Of a DNA stretch of 64,000 bases, positions 26,401 to 36,497 are shown in pieces. A program made the translations under genes and the position numbers. Numbering within the stretch: position 1 is the stretch's first letter; every line of letters starts with the position of its first letter. The stretch spans positions 124,001 through 188,000 of the forward strand of contig CALMQB010000002.1 in the NCBI GenBank assembly GCA_937871805.1, given 5' to 3'. This DNA is from an uncultured Candidatus Saccharibacteria bacterium. GTDB taxonomy: Bacteria; Patescibacteriota; Saccharimonadia; Saccharimonadales; HK-STAS-PATE-42. The notes below the pieces were generated by a model. The model had not been told where the DNA came from. It searched no databases and saw nothing but the letters and a program-made list of their open reading frames with translations.

Positions 26401-27807
26401 TTATTCTTTTAAATTTTGATGATGTTTATGAACTTTGAATTCCCAGACTAAGAATATGGCAAGGCTCATCAAGAATGCCGAAAGGACTAGTAAAACCTGC
26501 ACCGCCTGGCCAGTTGAAGGTAGTTTGGGTAGTGGGGCAACAATGGGTGCGGTTGGATCAGGGCCTGGGTTAGTTGGGTCTATCGGACCAGGGTTTTCTG
26601 GGTTTCCAGTGAATCCCAATGGCTGAACTGATGGCATGATAGAAAAGAACGCTGCCGGACCGCCATCTAACTGCTTATGAAGAACTACCTGCTTGTTTGT
26701 GCCGTCAGCATTCATAATGATTATGTCCCAAGACGGTTCATAACTTCCACCATTTTGAGGGCCTCCATTGACTGGATTTATATCTTGTTTTTGAAATATA
26801 ATCTTACCATCTGGCGTGAACTGCGGATGATAAGTGTAGAAAAAGGCTCCTGAGTTAAAATCTGGGACTAACCTAGTTAGCTCTTGAGACTGCCCATTCA
26901 TATCTGCACTCATAAACTTCCACCCATCCTGTGGCTGATCAAAATCTATTGTTCTATACAGTACTCCGTCACCACTTGGATGCCAGTCTATAGTACTTGG
27001 AAAGAAATCACTTGATTCGCCAACGTAAAGCAACTTTAATGGCTCAAAAGAACGCTCAAATCCTTCTACAAAATCTGGGACTATTGATGTAATTGCCAAA
27101 CTGTCAACATCAATTACTTGAATGCTCAGTACATCGTCATCTGCTTCGTAGCTTGATTCTGGCTGATAGCGTAAGAAAGCGACTTCATTGCTTGTTGGAG
27201 AAAAAACTGGGTAGGTGTCACAGAAATTAGGATTATCTGTGAGTTGCTGACGGTTGGTGCCATCAGTATTTACAATAACTAGATTACACTGCATTGGTGG
27301 GTCATTGGCCGGATCACCATCATTATCTGGAGGTGAATCCCAAGTCTCACTAAACACTACCTTATCTCCTGTGTGATTAAAGCTTGAGTAAATGCCAGAA
27401 TGAACATGTTTAGCTGGGTCCTCTGGAATTTGGTTTGGCGAGAAACCTGTAATATTACTTATATTAACTGGGTTGGTTCCATCGGCATTAGCAACAAAGA
27501 TGTCGCTTGCTCCAAAAACTGGATAGTTTTCTGTGTAAGTTATCTTTGTTCCATCAGCAGAATAACGGGGCGCTAAGTACCAACTGTACTCTGAGTGCAA
27601 TAGGCTTGCAATTTGGTTCTGACCGTCAGGATCTATAGTACCCATGTCAGAGGTTAAGGCACCCTGCTGAGGCATATAGTCACTGTACATAACCTTTCCA
27701 TTTGACCCAGGAAAGGCTGCACTAGCATTTTTAGGTACAGATAAGTTGGCCGCCGTAAAAGTAAAGACTGCTAAACTTAGTATTAGAGCTTTTTTATATA
27801 GATTCAT
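26401..27807 (-). CDS. sortase-anchored TolB-like beta-propeller surface protein
   Basis: A 468-residue exported protein: signal peptide ending in NASAAFP, several TolB/WD40-like propeller repeats (SADGTKITYTENYPVFGASD, FSPTSNEVAFLRYQ, FTPDGKIIFQKQD), a proline-rich spacer (GPIDPTNPGPDPTAP) and a C-terminal sorting signal LPSTG, hydrophobic helix and KHHQ tail. Sortase would link it to the cell wall of a single-membrane cell. In an episymbiont it could face the host; that is inference. Calcium-binding-like DPDGQN and DNDGDP motifs occur. Confidence 0.85.
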   Translation of the reverse strand: MNLYKKALILSLAVFTFTAANLSVPKNASAAFPGSNGKVMYSDYMPQQGALTSDMGTIDPDGQNQIASLLHSEYSWYLAPRYSADGTKITYTENYPVFGASDIFVANADGTNPVNISNITGFSPNQIPEDPAKHVHSGIYSSFNHTGDKVVFSETWDSPPDNDGDPANDPPMQCNLVIVNTDGTNRQQLTDNPNFCDTYPVFSPTSNEVAFLRYQPESSYEADDDVLSIQVIDVDSLAITSIVPDFVEGFERSFEPLKLLYVGESSDFFPSTIDWHPSGDGVLYRTIDFDQPQDGWKFMSADMNGQSQELTRLVPDFNSGAFFYTYHPQFTPDGKIIFQKQDINPVNGGPQNGGSYEPSWDIIIMNADGTNKQVVLHKQLDGGPAAFFSIMPSVQPLGFTGNPENPGPIDPTNPGPDPTAPIVAPLPKLPSTGQAVQVLLVLSAFLMSLAIFLVWEFKVHKHHQNLKE

Positions 27808-27937
27808 AGTAAGACCTCAATTTTTAATCAATTTAATATTAAGTTTAACATAAGCAGTGAAATTTGCCGTTAGCTTGATCGGTAAATTTGACTGAGTTTC
27901 TGAGTGTGTAGAATTTGCTTAGTAAAATTTAACTTCT

Positions 27938-27983
27938 CTTAGAGTTTTAATATAGTTTTAATATAATTTTAATCAAGTTTTAA
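27938..27983. repeat. short degenerate AT-rich tandem repeat
   Basis: Four imperfect copies of a unit near AGTTTTAATATA occur in the 172-bp gap between the LPXTG gene and the DUF488 gene. The gap also holds one TTAAGTTTAA copy at 27839. No promoter is obvious. Confidence 0.5.
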
Positions 27984-28510
27984 TCTTGCAATGCAGACTT
28001 GGGATAAGTAATCTCTAAATTATTAACTACGGCAAAAGAAGTCAGCTTGTGTTCGCGAATGCTACTTTTACTAATTATTTCACAGACTGAAATCTTGCGG
28101 ACTAGTAGGGCGTCGGCTACTAAAGATCGGTGGCAACGCCAGGGAACGGCCTCTGCACACGTTATTGCCGTAATCTTATCTTTTGCGATATCTAACAATC
28201 TGTCTATCCCTTTTTGAAAGTCTTCAGTTTGCATGTAGTCTGCATAGTTTCTAAAGGATTTGTTATGCCAAGCATCATTAGTCGACTCTTTGACCGCAGG
28301 TCGGAGACCTCCAAGCTCAGCTAAATACTGATATTTTATTCCAGCGTTTTTTAAACTTTTTTTGAGCTCTTCTTGCCCGAATTGAGGGTTGTGGCGCGAT
28401 TTAGGAATAGTTCTAATATCGACTAGTTGCTTAATTGAACTTAAGTTTAATAGTTCAATGAATTCTTCAATCGTTCTGGTTGAATGCCCAATAGTAAAGA
28501 TTCGCTGCAT
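27980..28510 (-). CDS. DUF488 family protein
   Basis: A 176-residue protein of the DUF488 family: FTIGHSTRTIEEF at the start, VDIRTIPKSRHNPQF, YLAELGGLR and the C-terminal CAEAVPWRCHRSLVADALL cysteine-containing block. The function of the family is not established. An internal TTAAGTTTAA copy encodes part of LNLSS. Confidence 0.85.
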   Translation of the reverse strand: MQRIFTIGHSTRTIEEFIELLNLSSIKQLVDIRTIPKSRHNPQFGQEELKKSLKNAGIKYQYLAELGGLRPAVKESTNDAWHNKSFRNYADYMQTEDFQKGIDRLLDIAKDKITAITCAEAVPWRCHRSLVADALLVRKISVCEIISKSSIREHKLTSFAVVNNLEITYPKSALQD

Positions 28511-28654
28511 TACTTAAATAATACCAAAGCCAGTTAATTTTCTAAGCTTCTAGAGTTAACAAATAATCTGTGACCCCGTACACTTTAATAACTTTATAAA
28601 GAGGTGGCAAGCCATGTAATTTAAATATAAATCTGAAGTGGAATGAGGTTGGAG

Positions 28655-29242
28655 CTAACTATTAATTACCTTGATTGGCTCCGACGACCAGGCAGCTAAG
28701 TCATTTCCCCCTAATCCTGTGACCATAACGCCCACTCGGTCGGCTTCTATAGTGCGTGATTCTATTTCTGCGCCCCAACCATTTTCTGGGTACCACAATG
28801 CTCGAGTGCTTGCTAGTGCTAGTGACAACATGTCTGACTGTGCCTGATTGTGTCGAGTTTCCCAACTCATGCCTAAGCTGCCGACAGCAGAAGAAAGTCG
28901 GTCCTTCACTTCTAGCTTAAGCTCATCAGCAGCAGCTTCGCTAGGGACGCATAGCCCGCTCTCCGTCTCCAGCCAGCCGTCATCAATATTCGGCAAGTCT
29001 TCGCCGTCTACTATAACGCCGACCTCCATTAGTGCAGTGGAACCAAACTCTCCCGGTTTGCTGCAGACTGTTCCGAGTTGAGCAGCGGCGGTCACTTCTG
29101 AGCTCTGATACCTTTCAGATTCCATGCCCCAAACACCGTAGACCTCTTTTCTGACACCTTCAATCACGGCTTCTTCTATTGAACCAAAATTTGGTTTCGA
29201 TGATATTCTATCCCTAGCTATAGTTATTCCTGCAAATGCCAT
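28655..29242 (-). CDS. hypothetical protein, lysine-poor orphan
   Basis: About 195 residues starting MAFAGITIARDRISSKPNFG; the open frame allows an earlier ATG at 29269, but this one gives a more protein-like start. The sequence contains alternating strands and helices (LMEVGVIVDGEDLPNIDDGW, ADRVGVMVTGLGGNDLAAW). No family recognised. It lies downstream of the DUF2130 gene on the same strand. Confidence 0.5.
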   Translation of the reverse strand: MAFAGITIARDRISSKPNFGSIEEAVIEGVRKEVYGVWGMESERYQSSEVTAAAQLGTVCSKPGEFGSTALMEVGVIVDGEDLPNIDDGWLETESGLCVPSEAAADELKLEVKDRLSSAVGSLGMSWETRHNQAQSDMLSLALASTRALWYPENGWGAEIESRTIEADRVGVMVTGLGGNDLAAWSSEPIKVINS

Positions 29243-29283
29243 ATTTAATATATTATAGCAGTTATTCAATACTTAATCAATAT

Positions 29284-30498
29284 TCAGGTATTTAGTTCGT
29301 CGAATTTGGCTTTCATGGTTGGGTTATCACGAGTTAGTTTTTTGACAGTAAGCTCATCAGCCTTGTTGTTCGCAATGCGCAGGTTATCTTCTGAGCGGAG
29401 CAAATTTTCTTTGGTTTTTTGGAGCTGGTTAATCGATTTATCAATGCTATCAATTGCAGTCTTAAACTTATCTGAGGCGAGGCGGAAGTTGCGTCCAAAG
29501 GAATCCCGAAAATCATTCAGCTGGGATTCAAAATTAGTGACATCAATATTTTGGGCTTTAACTACAGCTAGTTCAGATTTATATTGCATGGAATTTAGAG
29601 CGGCATTACGTAGCAACGTGATCATCGGAATAAAAAACTGCGGACGGATGACATACATCTTTTTAAACTTATGCGAAACGTCGACGATCCCCGTGTTGTA
29701 GAGTTCGTTGTCAGCCTCCAGTAGTGAGACGAGAACGGCATATTCACAAGATTTTTGATTGCGATCTTTATCTAACTCTTTTAAGAAATCTTCATTCTTC
29801 TTTTTGGTGGCGGTTTGATCATCTTCATTCTTCATTTCGAACATGATCGAAATGATCTCGTTGCCATATTGATCTGACTCTTTATAGATGTAATCTCCTT
29901 TGGAGCCAGAAGAAGCATCATTATCTTTTTCAAAGTAAGCATTCTGGAAGGCAGTGGCGCGGAGGCGGTTAAACTCTGTTTCGCAGTGCAATTCTAAAGT
30001 CTCACCAACCATTTTGGTGGAAAGCTTGGCCTTCATATCTTTATAGTATGCAATCATCTCCTCTTTAGACTTCAGTTCAGATTCATACTTGGTGACTAAG
30101 GAAGACTCTAACAATTTAGCTTCAGTTTCTTTATGTTCTAGTTTTCCGGCCAGACTGTCGCGCTCTTTTTCTAACTTATTTACAGCTTCATTTAAAGCGA
30201 GCTTTTTTTCAGTTTCAGAGGCATCAACTTTTGCCTGCAACTTAATAATTTCGGAATCTTTAGCAGATTTTAATTCGGCAAGTTCTTTTTGGAGTTTTAC
30301 GAATTCAGTGCGTAATTCACTCTTAGTCTTTTCCTCTGCTAAAAGAACAGCACTTGCCTTCTCGTTTTCAGCAAGCTGGAGGCGTTTATGGATTTCTTGT
30401 TCAAATTGATCATCCCGGACTTGTTTTAGGATATCGGCAAAGCCAGATTCATCAACCTGAAAAGTCTTTTTACAATGCGGACAAATGATTTCGTTCAT
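29284..30498 (-). CDS. DUF2130 coiled-coil protein
   Basis: A 404-residue protein starting [20 protein letters not shown], with a two-Cys zinc-ribbon-like N-terminus, a long coiled coil (residues about 40-165) and a C-terminal DUF2130 domain ([41 protein letters not shown]) that resembles a nuclease fold with its E-x-K-like core. It lies just downstream of the type III res gene and is likely part of the defence island. The ATG at 30498 is preferred over one at 30552 because the family begins at the cysteine motif. Confidence 0.85.
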   Translation of the reverse strand: MNEIICPHCKKTFQVDESGFADILKQVRDDQFEQEIHKRLQLAENEKASAVLLAEEKTKSELRTEFVKLQKELAELKSAKDSEIIKLQAKVDASETEKKLALNEAVNKLEKERDSLAGKLEHKETEAKLLESSLVTKYESELKSKEEMIAYYKDMKAKLSTKMVGETLELHCETEFNRLRATAFQNAYFEKDNDASSGSKGDYIYKESDQYGNEIISIMFEMKNEDDQTATKKKNEDFLKELDKDRNQKSCEYAVLVSLLEADNELYNTGIVDVSHKFKKMYVIRPQFFIPMITLLRNAALNSMQYKSELAVVKAQNIDVTNFESQLNDFRDSFGRNFRLASDKFKTAIDSIDKSINQLQKTKENLLRSEDNLRIANNKADELTVKKLTRDNPTMKAKFDELNT

Positions 30499-30581
30499 AA
30501 TTACTTTTAAAGGTTTAATTGTAACAGGAATAACTATAAACAACTTAATCAAAAGAAATTAAAATATAGAACACCTAATGC

Positions 30582-33488
30582 TTAGATTCCCCAATCATCA
30601 GGTGTAGACTTACGATAGTCATGCATGCCAATTTCAGCAAAGTGCTTTGTTGCATAGTCAATCTTATCTAACTCTGATTGACGCTCACCGCCGCCTTTTG
30701 TTTCACGTACCATATAGACTTTTTCGTGACCATCCTCCTCCTTCACGATTGCCCAGTCTGGATTATATGGACCAACTGGAGTTGGAATTATAAATTTTGA
30801 TGGTAGTTTTATAAATAATTTGATTGACTCATTGGCATCTAGATATTTCGCAAATTCATGCTCGACATACGAATCCAGCACAACCTTATCAGTAATCGAT
30901 TTCTGTGTGTTTTTTACTTCATACAATTTATCAACGAACCTATCTACTTCATCTTCGCTGTCGCGTTGAAATTCTCTTAGCTCATAGACCTCATCGGCAA
31001 TCTTTTCATACACAATTCCCTCCTTGACCGAACCGGAGAGAACGATTTTAATAACACCCTTCACTGATTGTATAAATTCGTACGGATTCACTAGAAAGCT
31101 ACTAAGTCGTTGGCTTGCCTGCAGAATCTCAACAATCGTTTGCCTGGTTAGGCTAGTTTCCTCTTGCAATGCTTTAACAATATTTGGCAGCTCAAAAGTT
31201 CCTTTTAGGTTTTTAGTACTCTCGCTGATTATTCCTGCATTATGAAAACCTCCGCGGACCAACTGCATTTTATTTTTGACTACTTCAATACGTAAAGGTT
31301 TAATTTCTGGAGACTCTTTAATTTTCTTTACGACCGAGGAGATGATCTGACTGGTGTCGAGTGTAACTCTATAAGTAGTCTTACGTGATATCTTCTTCCA
31401 GAGTGTCTCTAGCTCCGGAGAATACATGACTTCTTTATTTAGTTTAATTATTTCGCGCTTGCGAGCATCTTTAACAAACTTATCAATCCTACAGCTAGAA
31501 ATAATATCGACAACCTCACCCTGGTATTTTTGTAGATCTTCGGGCAAGCCCAAGTTAAACCCTATATTATTCGGAGTAAAATTAGCCAAAACTTTTCCCT
31601 CGTTATCTATCATTCCTCGGTTCTGTAAATGCTCCCAGATTTCTCCAGATTTTGCATGGCCAAGACTTTTTGCGGAATCCTCATGAAGTGTAATTCGTGC
31701 AAACTCCCCTCGACGAATGTAGCCAATGCTGATACCAGCTTTTTTGTATTCTTTTTGCAAATTACTAGCAAAGTCGCGATAAGATTCGTTAGCAATGACG
31801 GTTAGCAGGTTAACTTGCTCATCGAAAACCCGGGTTCCATCTTGTCGAACTGGTAAACGTAGGCCACGGCCAATAGTTTGGCGTCGATCATTTTCACTAC
31901 TGCTTTCACGCATCATACAGATCTGGAAAACATTGGGGTTATCCCAACCTTCTTTTAGTGCAGAGTGGCTAAAGATGAATCGAACTGGTTCAGCTTTATC
32001 AAGCAGGCGCTCCTTGCCTTTCATAATCAGGTCATAAGCTGATTCATCTTGCGAATTTCCTCGCCCTTCCTTGCTATCAACGAAAGACTTCTTGCCACCC
32101 TTTTTCATCTCGGCAAAGTATGCTGTGCGTACAGCTTGTGGATCTTCTGGCATAAGATCAGCATAAGATGGGCTCTTAGCCCGCTCCTCTCTGTATAGTT
32201 CATCAAACCACTTCACAAAACGCCCTTCAGTCTGGTTTCCGTCATCATCATAAGTTAGATAGCTGGCTACCCGATCAACAAAAATTAAACTTAGGACTTT
32301 TATCTCTAGATCACGAAAATAATATTCCCGTTTAATGTGTTCTTTGATTGTTTCGCGAATCATCTCCCGTAAAACTTGGTCTTCATTGCCCCCCCAAGAT
32401 TCTCCATGCATCAGTAAGCCATGCGAGCCAACCTCTACACTCTCGGGAACGGTTGAGATGTCGTTAATAATATACCCATCGTAGATGTCATTTTTGGTAC
32501 GATGAGCTAGATCGTCATGATGCTTCACCCACAGCGGTTTGCGACCGATATTGCCATTTTTATCTTTGACCAATAGTTCAAGATGAGCTTCCAGCCGTGG
32601 AACATTACGAACATTCAATAATTTTATGTAGGGCTTGGCATCGCTTCCTTTTTGCTGAGCATTAGCAACGACGATGCCCTTAACTAGCTTCTGGCGATGG
32701 GCGTCAACTGGATCGAGCCGGTACATCATATTGTATTCTCGACGATGTGTTGCACTGTAGCGAAGTGTGCACATTGGGTTAAGATCGCCAATGGCACTTG
32801 TTGAAAGTTCAGTTTCCATATTTTGCGGTTCATCCATGATGACAATAGGATTAGCTGCTGCTAGATAATCGAGTGGAGCAATACCATTAAGTTTATCCCG
32901 CTTATCACGAATAATAAGTTTACGATTACCGCGAATTGCGTCAATTGTTAAAATCATAAATTGTAAGGTTGTGCTAGTTGCAAAGCTCTGCACGACCTCT
33001 GGGTTTTTGCCGTCATATACGTTTACATCAAATGGCTTAGCATAAATATCCATAAAATGTTGGCGCATCATTTCGATACTGCTTTTGACTCCTTCTTTGA
33101 TGGCAACGCTAGGGACGATAATGATAAATTTAGTAAAGTTATAGTGCTTTGCTAGCTCAAAAGCCGTCCTTAGATAGACATAGGTCTTACCAGTTCCGGT
33201 TTCCATTTCGACACTAAAGTTCATACCATCAAGCTTGCCAATTGACTCAATACCGTTACGGTCTTGGATAGCTTGGACATTTTCTAAGACTGAGTCTGTA
33301 TCCAGTAGCAAATTATTGCCGATTGCACCTATTTCACTAAATAGACCTTCTTGTGCGCCGGATACAGAGTCTGACTTTAGGACATTTGTAAAATACTCAG
33401 AATTAGCAGGCTGGCCCTCGAAGATACCCGTGACAGCATCAATTGCATCGATTTGAAATTGCTGACTAGCCTCGTATTTAATCTTCAT
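30582..33488 (-). CDS. res: type III restriction enzyme Res subunit
   Basis: ATP-dependent translocase/nuclease of a type III system, 968 residues. Walker A lies in EMETGTGKTYVY, motif II is IMDEPQNME, and motif VI is RRQTIGRGLRLPV. The C-terminal endonuclease has NPDWAIV followed by VRETKGG (PD...E-x-K). A run of seven G (minus strand; 32389-32395) codes WGGN near residue 366. Its ATG overlaps the end of the dinD gene by 4 bp. Together with mod it should cut DNA with unmethylated head-to-head sites. Confidence 0.94.
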   Translation of the reverse strand: MKIKYEASQQFQIDAIDAVTGIFEGQPANSEYFTNVLKSDSVSGAQEGLFSEIGAIGNNLLLDTDSVLENVQAIQDRNGIESIGKLDGMNFSVEMETGTGKTYVYLRTAFELAKHYNFTKFIIIVPSVAIKEGVKSSIEMMRQHFMDIYAKPFDVNVYDGKNPEVVQSFATSTTLQFMILTIDAIRGNRKLIIRDKRDKLNGIAPLDYLAAANPIVIMDEPQNMETELSTSAIGDLNPMCTLRYSATHRREYNMMYRLDPVDAHRQKLVKGIVVANAQQKGSDAKPYIKLLNVRNVPRLEAHLELLVKDKNGNIGRKPLWVKHHDDLAHRTKNDIYDGYIINDISTVPESVEVGSHGLLMHGESWGGNEDQVLREMIRETIKEHIKREYYFRDLEIKVLSLIFVDRVASYLTYDDDGNQTEGRFVKWFDELYREERAKSPSYADLMPEDPQAVRTAYFAEMKKGGKKSFVDSKEGRGNSQDESAYDLIMKGKERLLDKAEPVRFIFSHSALKEGWDNPNVFQICMMRESSSENDRRQTIGRGLRLPVRQDGTRVFDEQVNLLTVIANESYRDFASNLQKEYKKAGISIGYIRRGEFARITLHEDSAKSLGHAKSGEIWEHLQNRGMIDNEGKVLANFTPNNIGFNLGLPEDLQKYQGEVVDIISSCRIDKFVKDARKREIIKLNKEVMYSPELETLWKKISRKTTYRVTLDTSQIISSVVKKIKESPEIKPLRIEVVKNKMQLVRGGFHNAGIISESTKNLKGTFELPNIVKALQEETSLTRQTIVEILQASQRLSSFLVNPYEFIQSVKGVIKIVLSGSVKEGIVYEKIADEVYELREFQRDSEDEVDRFVDKLYEVKNTQKSITDKVVLDSYVEHEFAKYLDANESIKLFIKLPSKFIIPTPVGPYNPDWAIVKEEDGHEKVYMVRETKGGGERQSELDKIDYATKHFAEIGMHDYRKSTPDDWGI

Positions 33489-34318
33489 TTATTTTGCCTA
33501 CCTTGTTTATCCTGCTTATTTTGAAGCCTCTTCTTATCTGTAGACTTGATCCGAGTTTTTGCGCGTCCGATTCCATCTGCTACGGGAAGCTCTTCGGGCA
33601 TCGTACCACCAAGTTCTTTAATGGTTTTTCGGACTTTCTGACCAACTTCGAAATGTGCTTGATTTGCATTGTATTCACCGCTGACACCTTCACGTTTCAG
33701 CTTTGCATCCGCTTGAGTGGCTCGGAATAAGTTTGCTGCGAGCTCCTCACTGCCCATGTGGTCGAGTATTTGCTGAGATTTTTTGAGTTTTTTGCGTTGA
33801 TGAATCTGCTTGGCATTCATCCCACCGTATAAACCCTGGTAGCCAGCATTCTGAAACCTTGCAAAATTAGCTACACCTGCCTCTTTGGCAGAACTGGCTA
33901 AACTTGCATTGTGTTTACCCACCTCATCCCGCAACATGACCCGCTTACGATCTTCTAGTAAATTATCCGCCTGCTCTTGCTTGCGGGTCTGGATGGCAAA
34001 ATAAGTTTGTCCCAAGGCTACTATTTCTTTAGAAGGGTCAGAATTCTGAACAATAAGGTAGCAAGCATAGCGATCAAGGATGATATTTTCTCTTTCTCGT
34101 TCAGCGCCAGAACCAATCGAAACCATTTCGTGGACGTCCACGAAATGGTTGTGGATAACCGCTCCACTATTCCTTGCGGCCTCTTTGGCCTTTTCTATAA
34201 CTGGTAAAATGTTACGGTATTCTGCGTACTCTAGAATTACATATAAATCACGCGCAGTCCAATACTCTGCATCGTAGTCATTTATTTTTTTAGATTCTTC
34301 AAATACATTATCTGCCAT
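33485..34318 (-). CDS. dinD: DNA damage-inducible protein D-like (DinD)
   Basis: A 277-residue protein of the DinD family: YWTARDLYVILEYAEYRN, HEMVSIGSGAERE, LDRYACYLIVQNSDPSKE and the GLYGGMNAKQIHQRKKLKK block; the C-terminus is lysine- and glutamine-rich. DinD inhibits RecA filament activity in E. coli. It sits between mod and res with near-zero spacing, a frequent arrangement in type III loci, so it is probably part of the defence operon. Confidence 0.9.
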   Translation of the reverse strand: MADNVFEESKKINDYDAEYWTARDLYVILEYAEYRNILPVIEKAKEAARNSGAVIHNHFVDVHEMVSIGSGAERERENIILDRYACYLIVQNSDPSKEIVALGQTYFAIQTRKQEQADNLLEDRKRVMLRDEVGKHNASLASSAKEAGVANFARFQNAGYQGLYGGMNAKQIHQRKKLKKSQQILDHMGSEELAANLFRATQADAKLKREGVSGEYNANQAHFEVGQKVRKTIKELGGTMPEELPVADGIGRAKTRIKSTDKKRLQNKQDKQGRQNK

Positions 34319-34319
34319 A

Positions 34320-36368
34320 CTATACCGTCCAGAGTTCTACGTCGTAGCTTTTGCAAGTTTGAGTTAGGTTGGTCTTGAGTTCGTTGTCGCCTTGGAAAGC
34401 ATCTTCGAGGATGACGAGTTTGCTTGGTGTTAGTTCGGTAACGACGGCGCGGAGTTGTTCGAGGGTTGGCTTGGCGTGTTCATTCAGGTAAAAGACTGGT
34501 GCGCCTTCACTGGTATCAGTATCGTCGTCATTGGTTGCATGAACGACTTGGTGGATTGTTAGGCCAGACACAGATTGCTCGGTAGTTCGCGTGGTGAGCG
34601 GTAAGCCCATTTTCAGCATAACCTCGACCAGCAAGTCAGCTTCACTGGCGTTATCGTTGGCACTATCGCGCATTAGGTCGAGTCGGCGTTGCACTTCGCC
34701 CAGATCGGCAGTGGCGCTGCCCTGCCATTTGGTGAAGTTGGTATCGCTAAGTTTGTAGGTGCGATAGCCAACATCAAGCGGTATTTTGCGCTCTTTAAGT
34801 TTATCAGCAAAGTCAGTTTTGATCCTTGCACCGGCGCGGTTGATGCGTTCACGTGCGATGTCGCTGATTTTGCGGTAGCCGGCTTTGTAAGCGTCTTCTT
34901 TCCGATCTATTGGCTCGGGCAGCTGCACTTGAATATGCTTACGATTGCCACCATCTTCGGCATTGAGTTGCATGATGGCGTGAGCGGTTGTTCCAGAGCC
35001 CGAAAAGAAATCAAGAACGGTACCGTCGCGACTATTAGTCCATTTGGTCAAATTTTTTATTAATCGCACTGGCTTCTTGCCGCTCTTGTAGTCCATATTA
35101 CCCTCATCCTGGACATTTCTCATATCAATATGAAAATTCTTCCATAAATCTCCTCGCGCGGTCGTACGAGTATATGTTGGCTTATAGTCATCCGATACTC
35201 GTAGTGAATCAGAAAAAGGGATGTACATCCTGACAGAGCCCGTGGATGACTTAAAGAGAAGTCTGTTCTCTATGACGAATGGACTACCCGCTTCTACGCT
35301 AGCTAGTACCCCCTCGTCAAGCTTCTTGGTATAAGGCTGATCAGCATATAGATCACCTGATATACCGTAGATGTACTCGCGCACACTTTCGCTAGTCCTC
35401 ATAACCTCACTTAAATTTTTTGCACTAGCTGCTAGTCTGCTTTTTTCAAAAATATCACATATCCAGTCCTGCTTACGGAGATGATTGGTTAAAGTGTCTA
35501 CCAAATACCGTTCGCCATCCCTGGTGATGTGTGTGTTATAGTGCGTATCGAACAGCTCCCTTGATTGGTCAAAAAGCGGATTGCGCAAAGCTGAAATTGT
35601 AGAATTCCTAGCGTAAGCTAATACGTAATCTTTAACTTTCACAAAAGTCTTATCTATATGAGATGCTTTGGTGCCATACACTTCACCGCTTTCGATTACG
35701 ATATTGGCGATGAAGTTCATCTCACCAAAAATCTCATCGCACAGCCGCTTAAGGTTTGACTGCTCGCTATCATCGATCGATATAAAAATCACCCCGTCAT
35801 CCGTCAGTAAATTCCGCGCTAGCTTGAGGCGTGGGTACATCATATTGAGCCAGTTGCTGTGGTAGCGGCCGGCGGTTTCGGTGTTGGTACTGATCTTTTT
35901 GTTGCCAGCGTCGACCTGCTTGCTAAACTCTAGGTAGTTTTGTAGGCCTTCTTTGAAGTTATCGGGGTATATAAAGTCCCTGCCGGTGTTATACGGTGGG
36001 TCGATGTAGATCATCTTGATGCTGTTGTGGTATTGCTTTTGCAGCACCTTTAGCACCTCGAGGTTGTCACCCTCGATGAAGATATTTTGGGTAGTGTCCC
36101 AGTCTTTGCTCAGATCTTTGGCAGGCTTCAGCGTAGCAGTCGTCGGGTCTTGCGCCGCTCGCATCGCGCGCTTCTTGCCAGGCCAAAATAATCCAAACCG
36201 CTCGGTTGTATCGCCAGCGTCTTCATCTAGCAGCTCCTTGAGCTTCAGTATGTCAACTTTACCATCAGCAATCGCCTCCGGCACCAAGTCCACTAACTGC
36301 CGCGCCAGCTCCGTACGGAATTGTGGTGTTTTGCCGTCTACTTGCTGTATATCTTGATTTTCAATCAT
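34320..36368 (-). CDS. mod: type III DNA methyltransferase Mod subunit
   Basis: N6-adenine methyltransferase and specificity subunit, 682 residues, beta-class order: motif IV IYIDPPYNTGRDF precedes motif I DFFSGSGTTAHAIMQ. The central part (about residues 220-400) is the variable target-recognition region. It is the first gene of the mod-dinD-res operon. No long homopolymer or tetranucleotide tract of the kind that makes mod phase variable is obvious here. Confidence 0.94.
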   Translation of the reverse strand: MIENQDIQQVDGKTPQFRTELARQLVDLVPEAIADGKVDILKLKELLDEDAGDTTERFGLFWPGKKRAMRAAQDPTTATLKPAKDLSKDWDTTQNIFIEGDNLEVLKVLQKQYHNSIKMIYIDPPYNTGRDFIYPDNFKEGLQNYLEFSKQVDAGNKKISTNTETAGRYHSNWLNMMYPRLKLARNLLTDDGVIFISIDDSEQSNLKRLCDEIFGEMNFIANIVIESGEVYGTKASHIDKTFVKVKDYVLAYARNSTISALRNPLFDQSRELFDTHYNTHITRDGERYLVDTLTNHLRKQDWICDIFEKSRLAASAKNLSEVMRTSESVREYIYGISGDLYADQPYTKKLDEGVLASVEAGSPFVIENRLLFKSSTGSVRMYIPFSDSLRVSDDYKPTYTRTTARGDLWKNFHIDMRNVQDEGNMDYKSGKKPVRLIKNLTKWTNSRDGTVLDFFSGSGTTAHAIMQLNAEDGGNRKHIQVQLPEPIDRKEDAYKAGYRKISDIARERINRAGARIKTDFADKLKERKIPLDVGYRTYKLSDTNFTKWQGSATADLGEVQRRLDLMRDSANDNASEADLLVEVMLKMGLPLTTRTTEQSVSGLTIHQVVHATNDDDTDTSEGAPVFYLNEHAKPTLEQLRAVVTELTPSKLVILEDAFQGDNELKTNLTQTCKSYDVELWTV

Positions 36369-36497
36369 ATTGGCTAATTCTTTTTCTTAATTCTAGCAAC
36401 TTTTAAACTTAAATCATAAGTACTGGCGAGATTGCGTCTTTTGTAAGTTTAAATTACTAATAATTTATGGGGCTTTATTAAAGGTTATTTCGCCAGT

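Noticed and set aside
27938-27983. CRISPR-like array
   Set aside because: The repeat units are short, AT-only, imperfect and without spacers; no cas genes are in the window.
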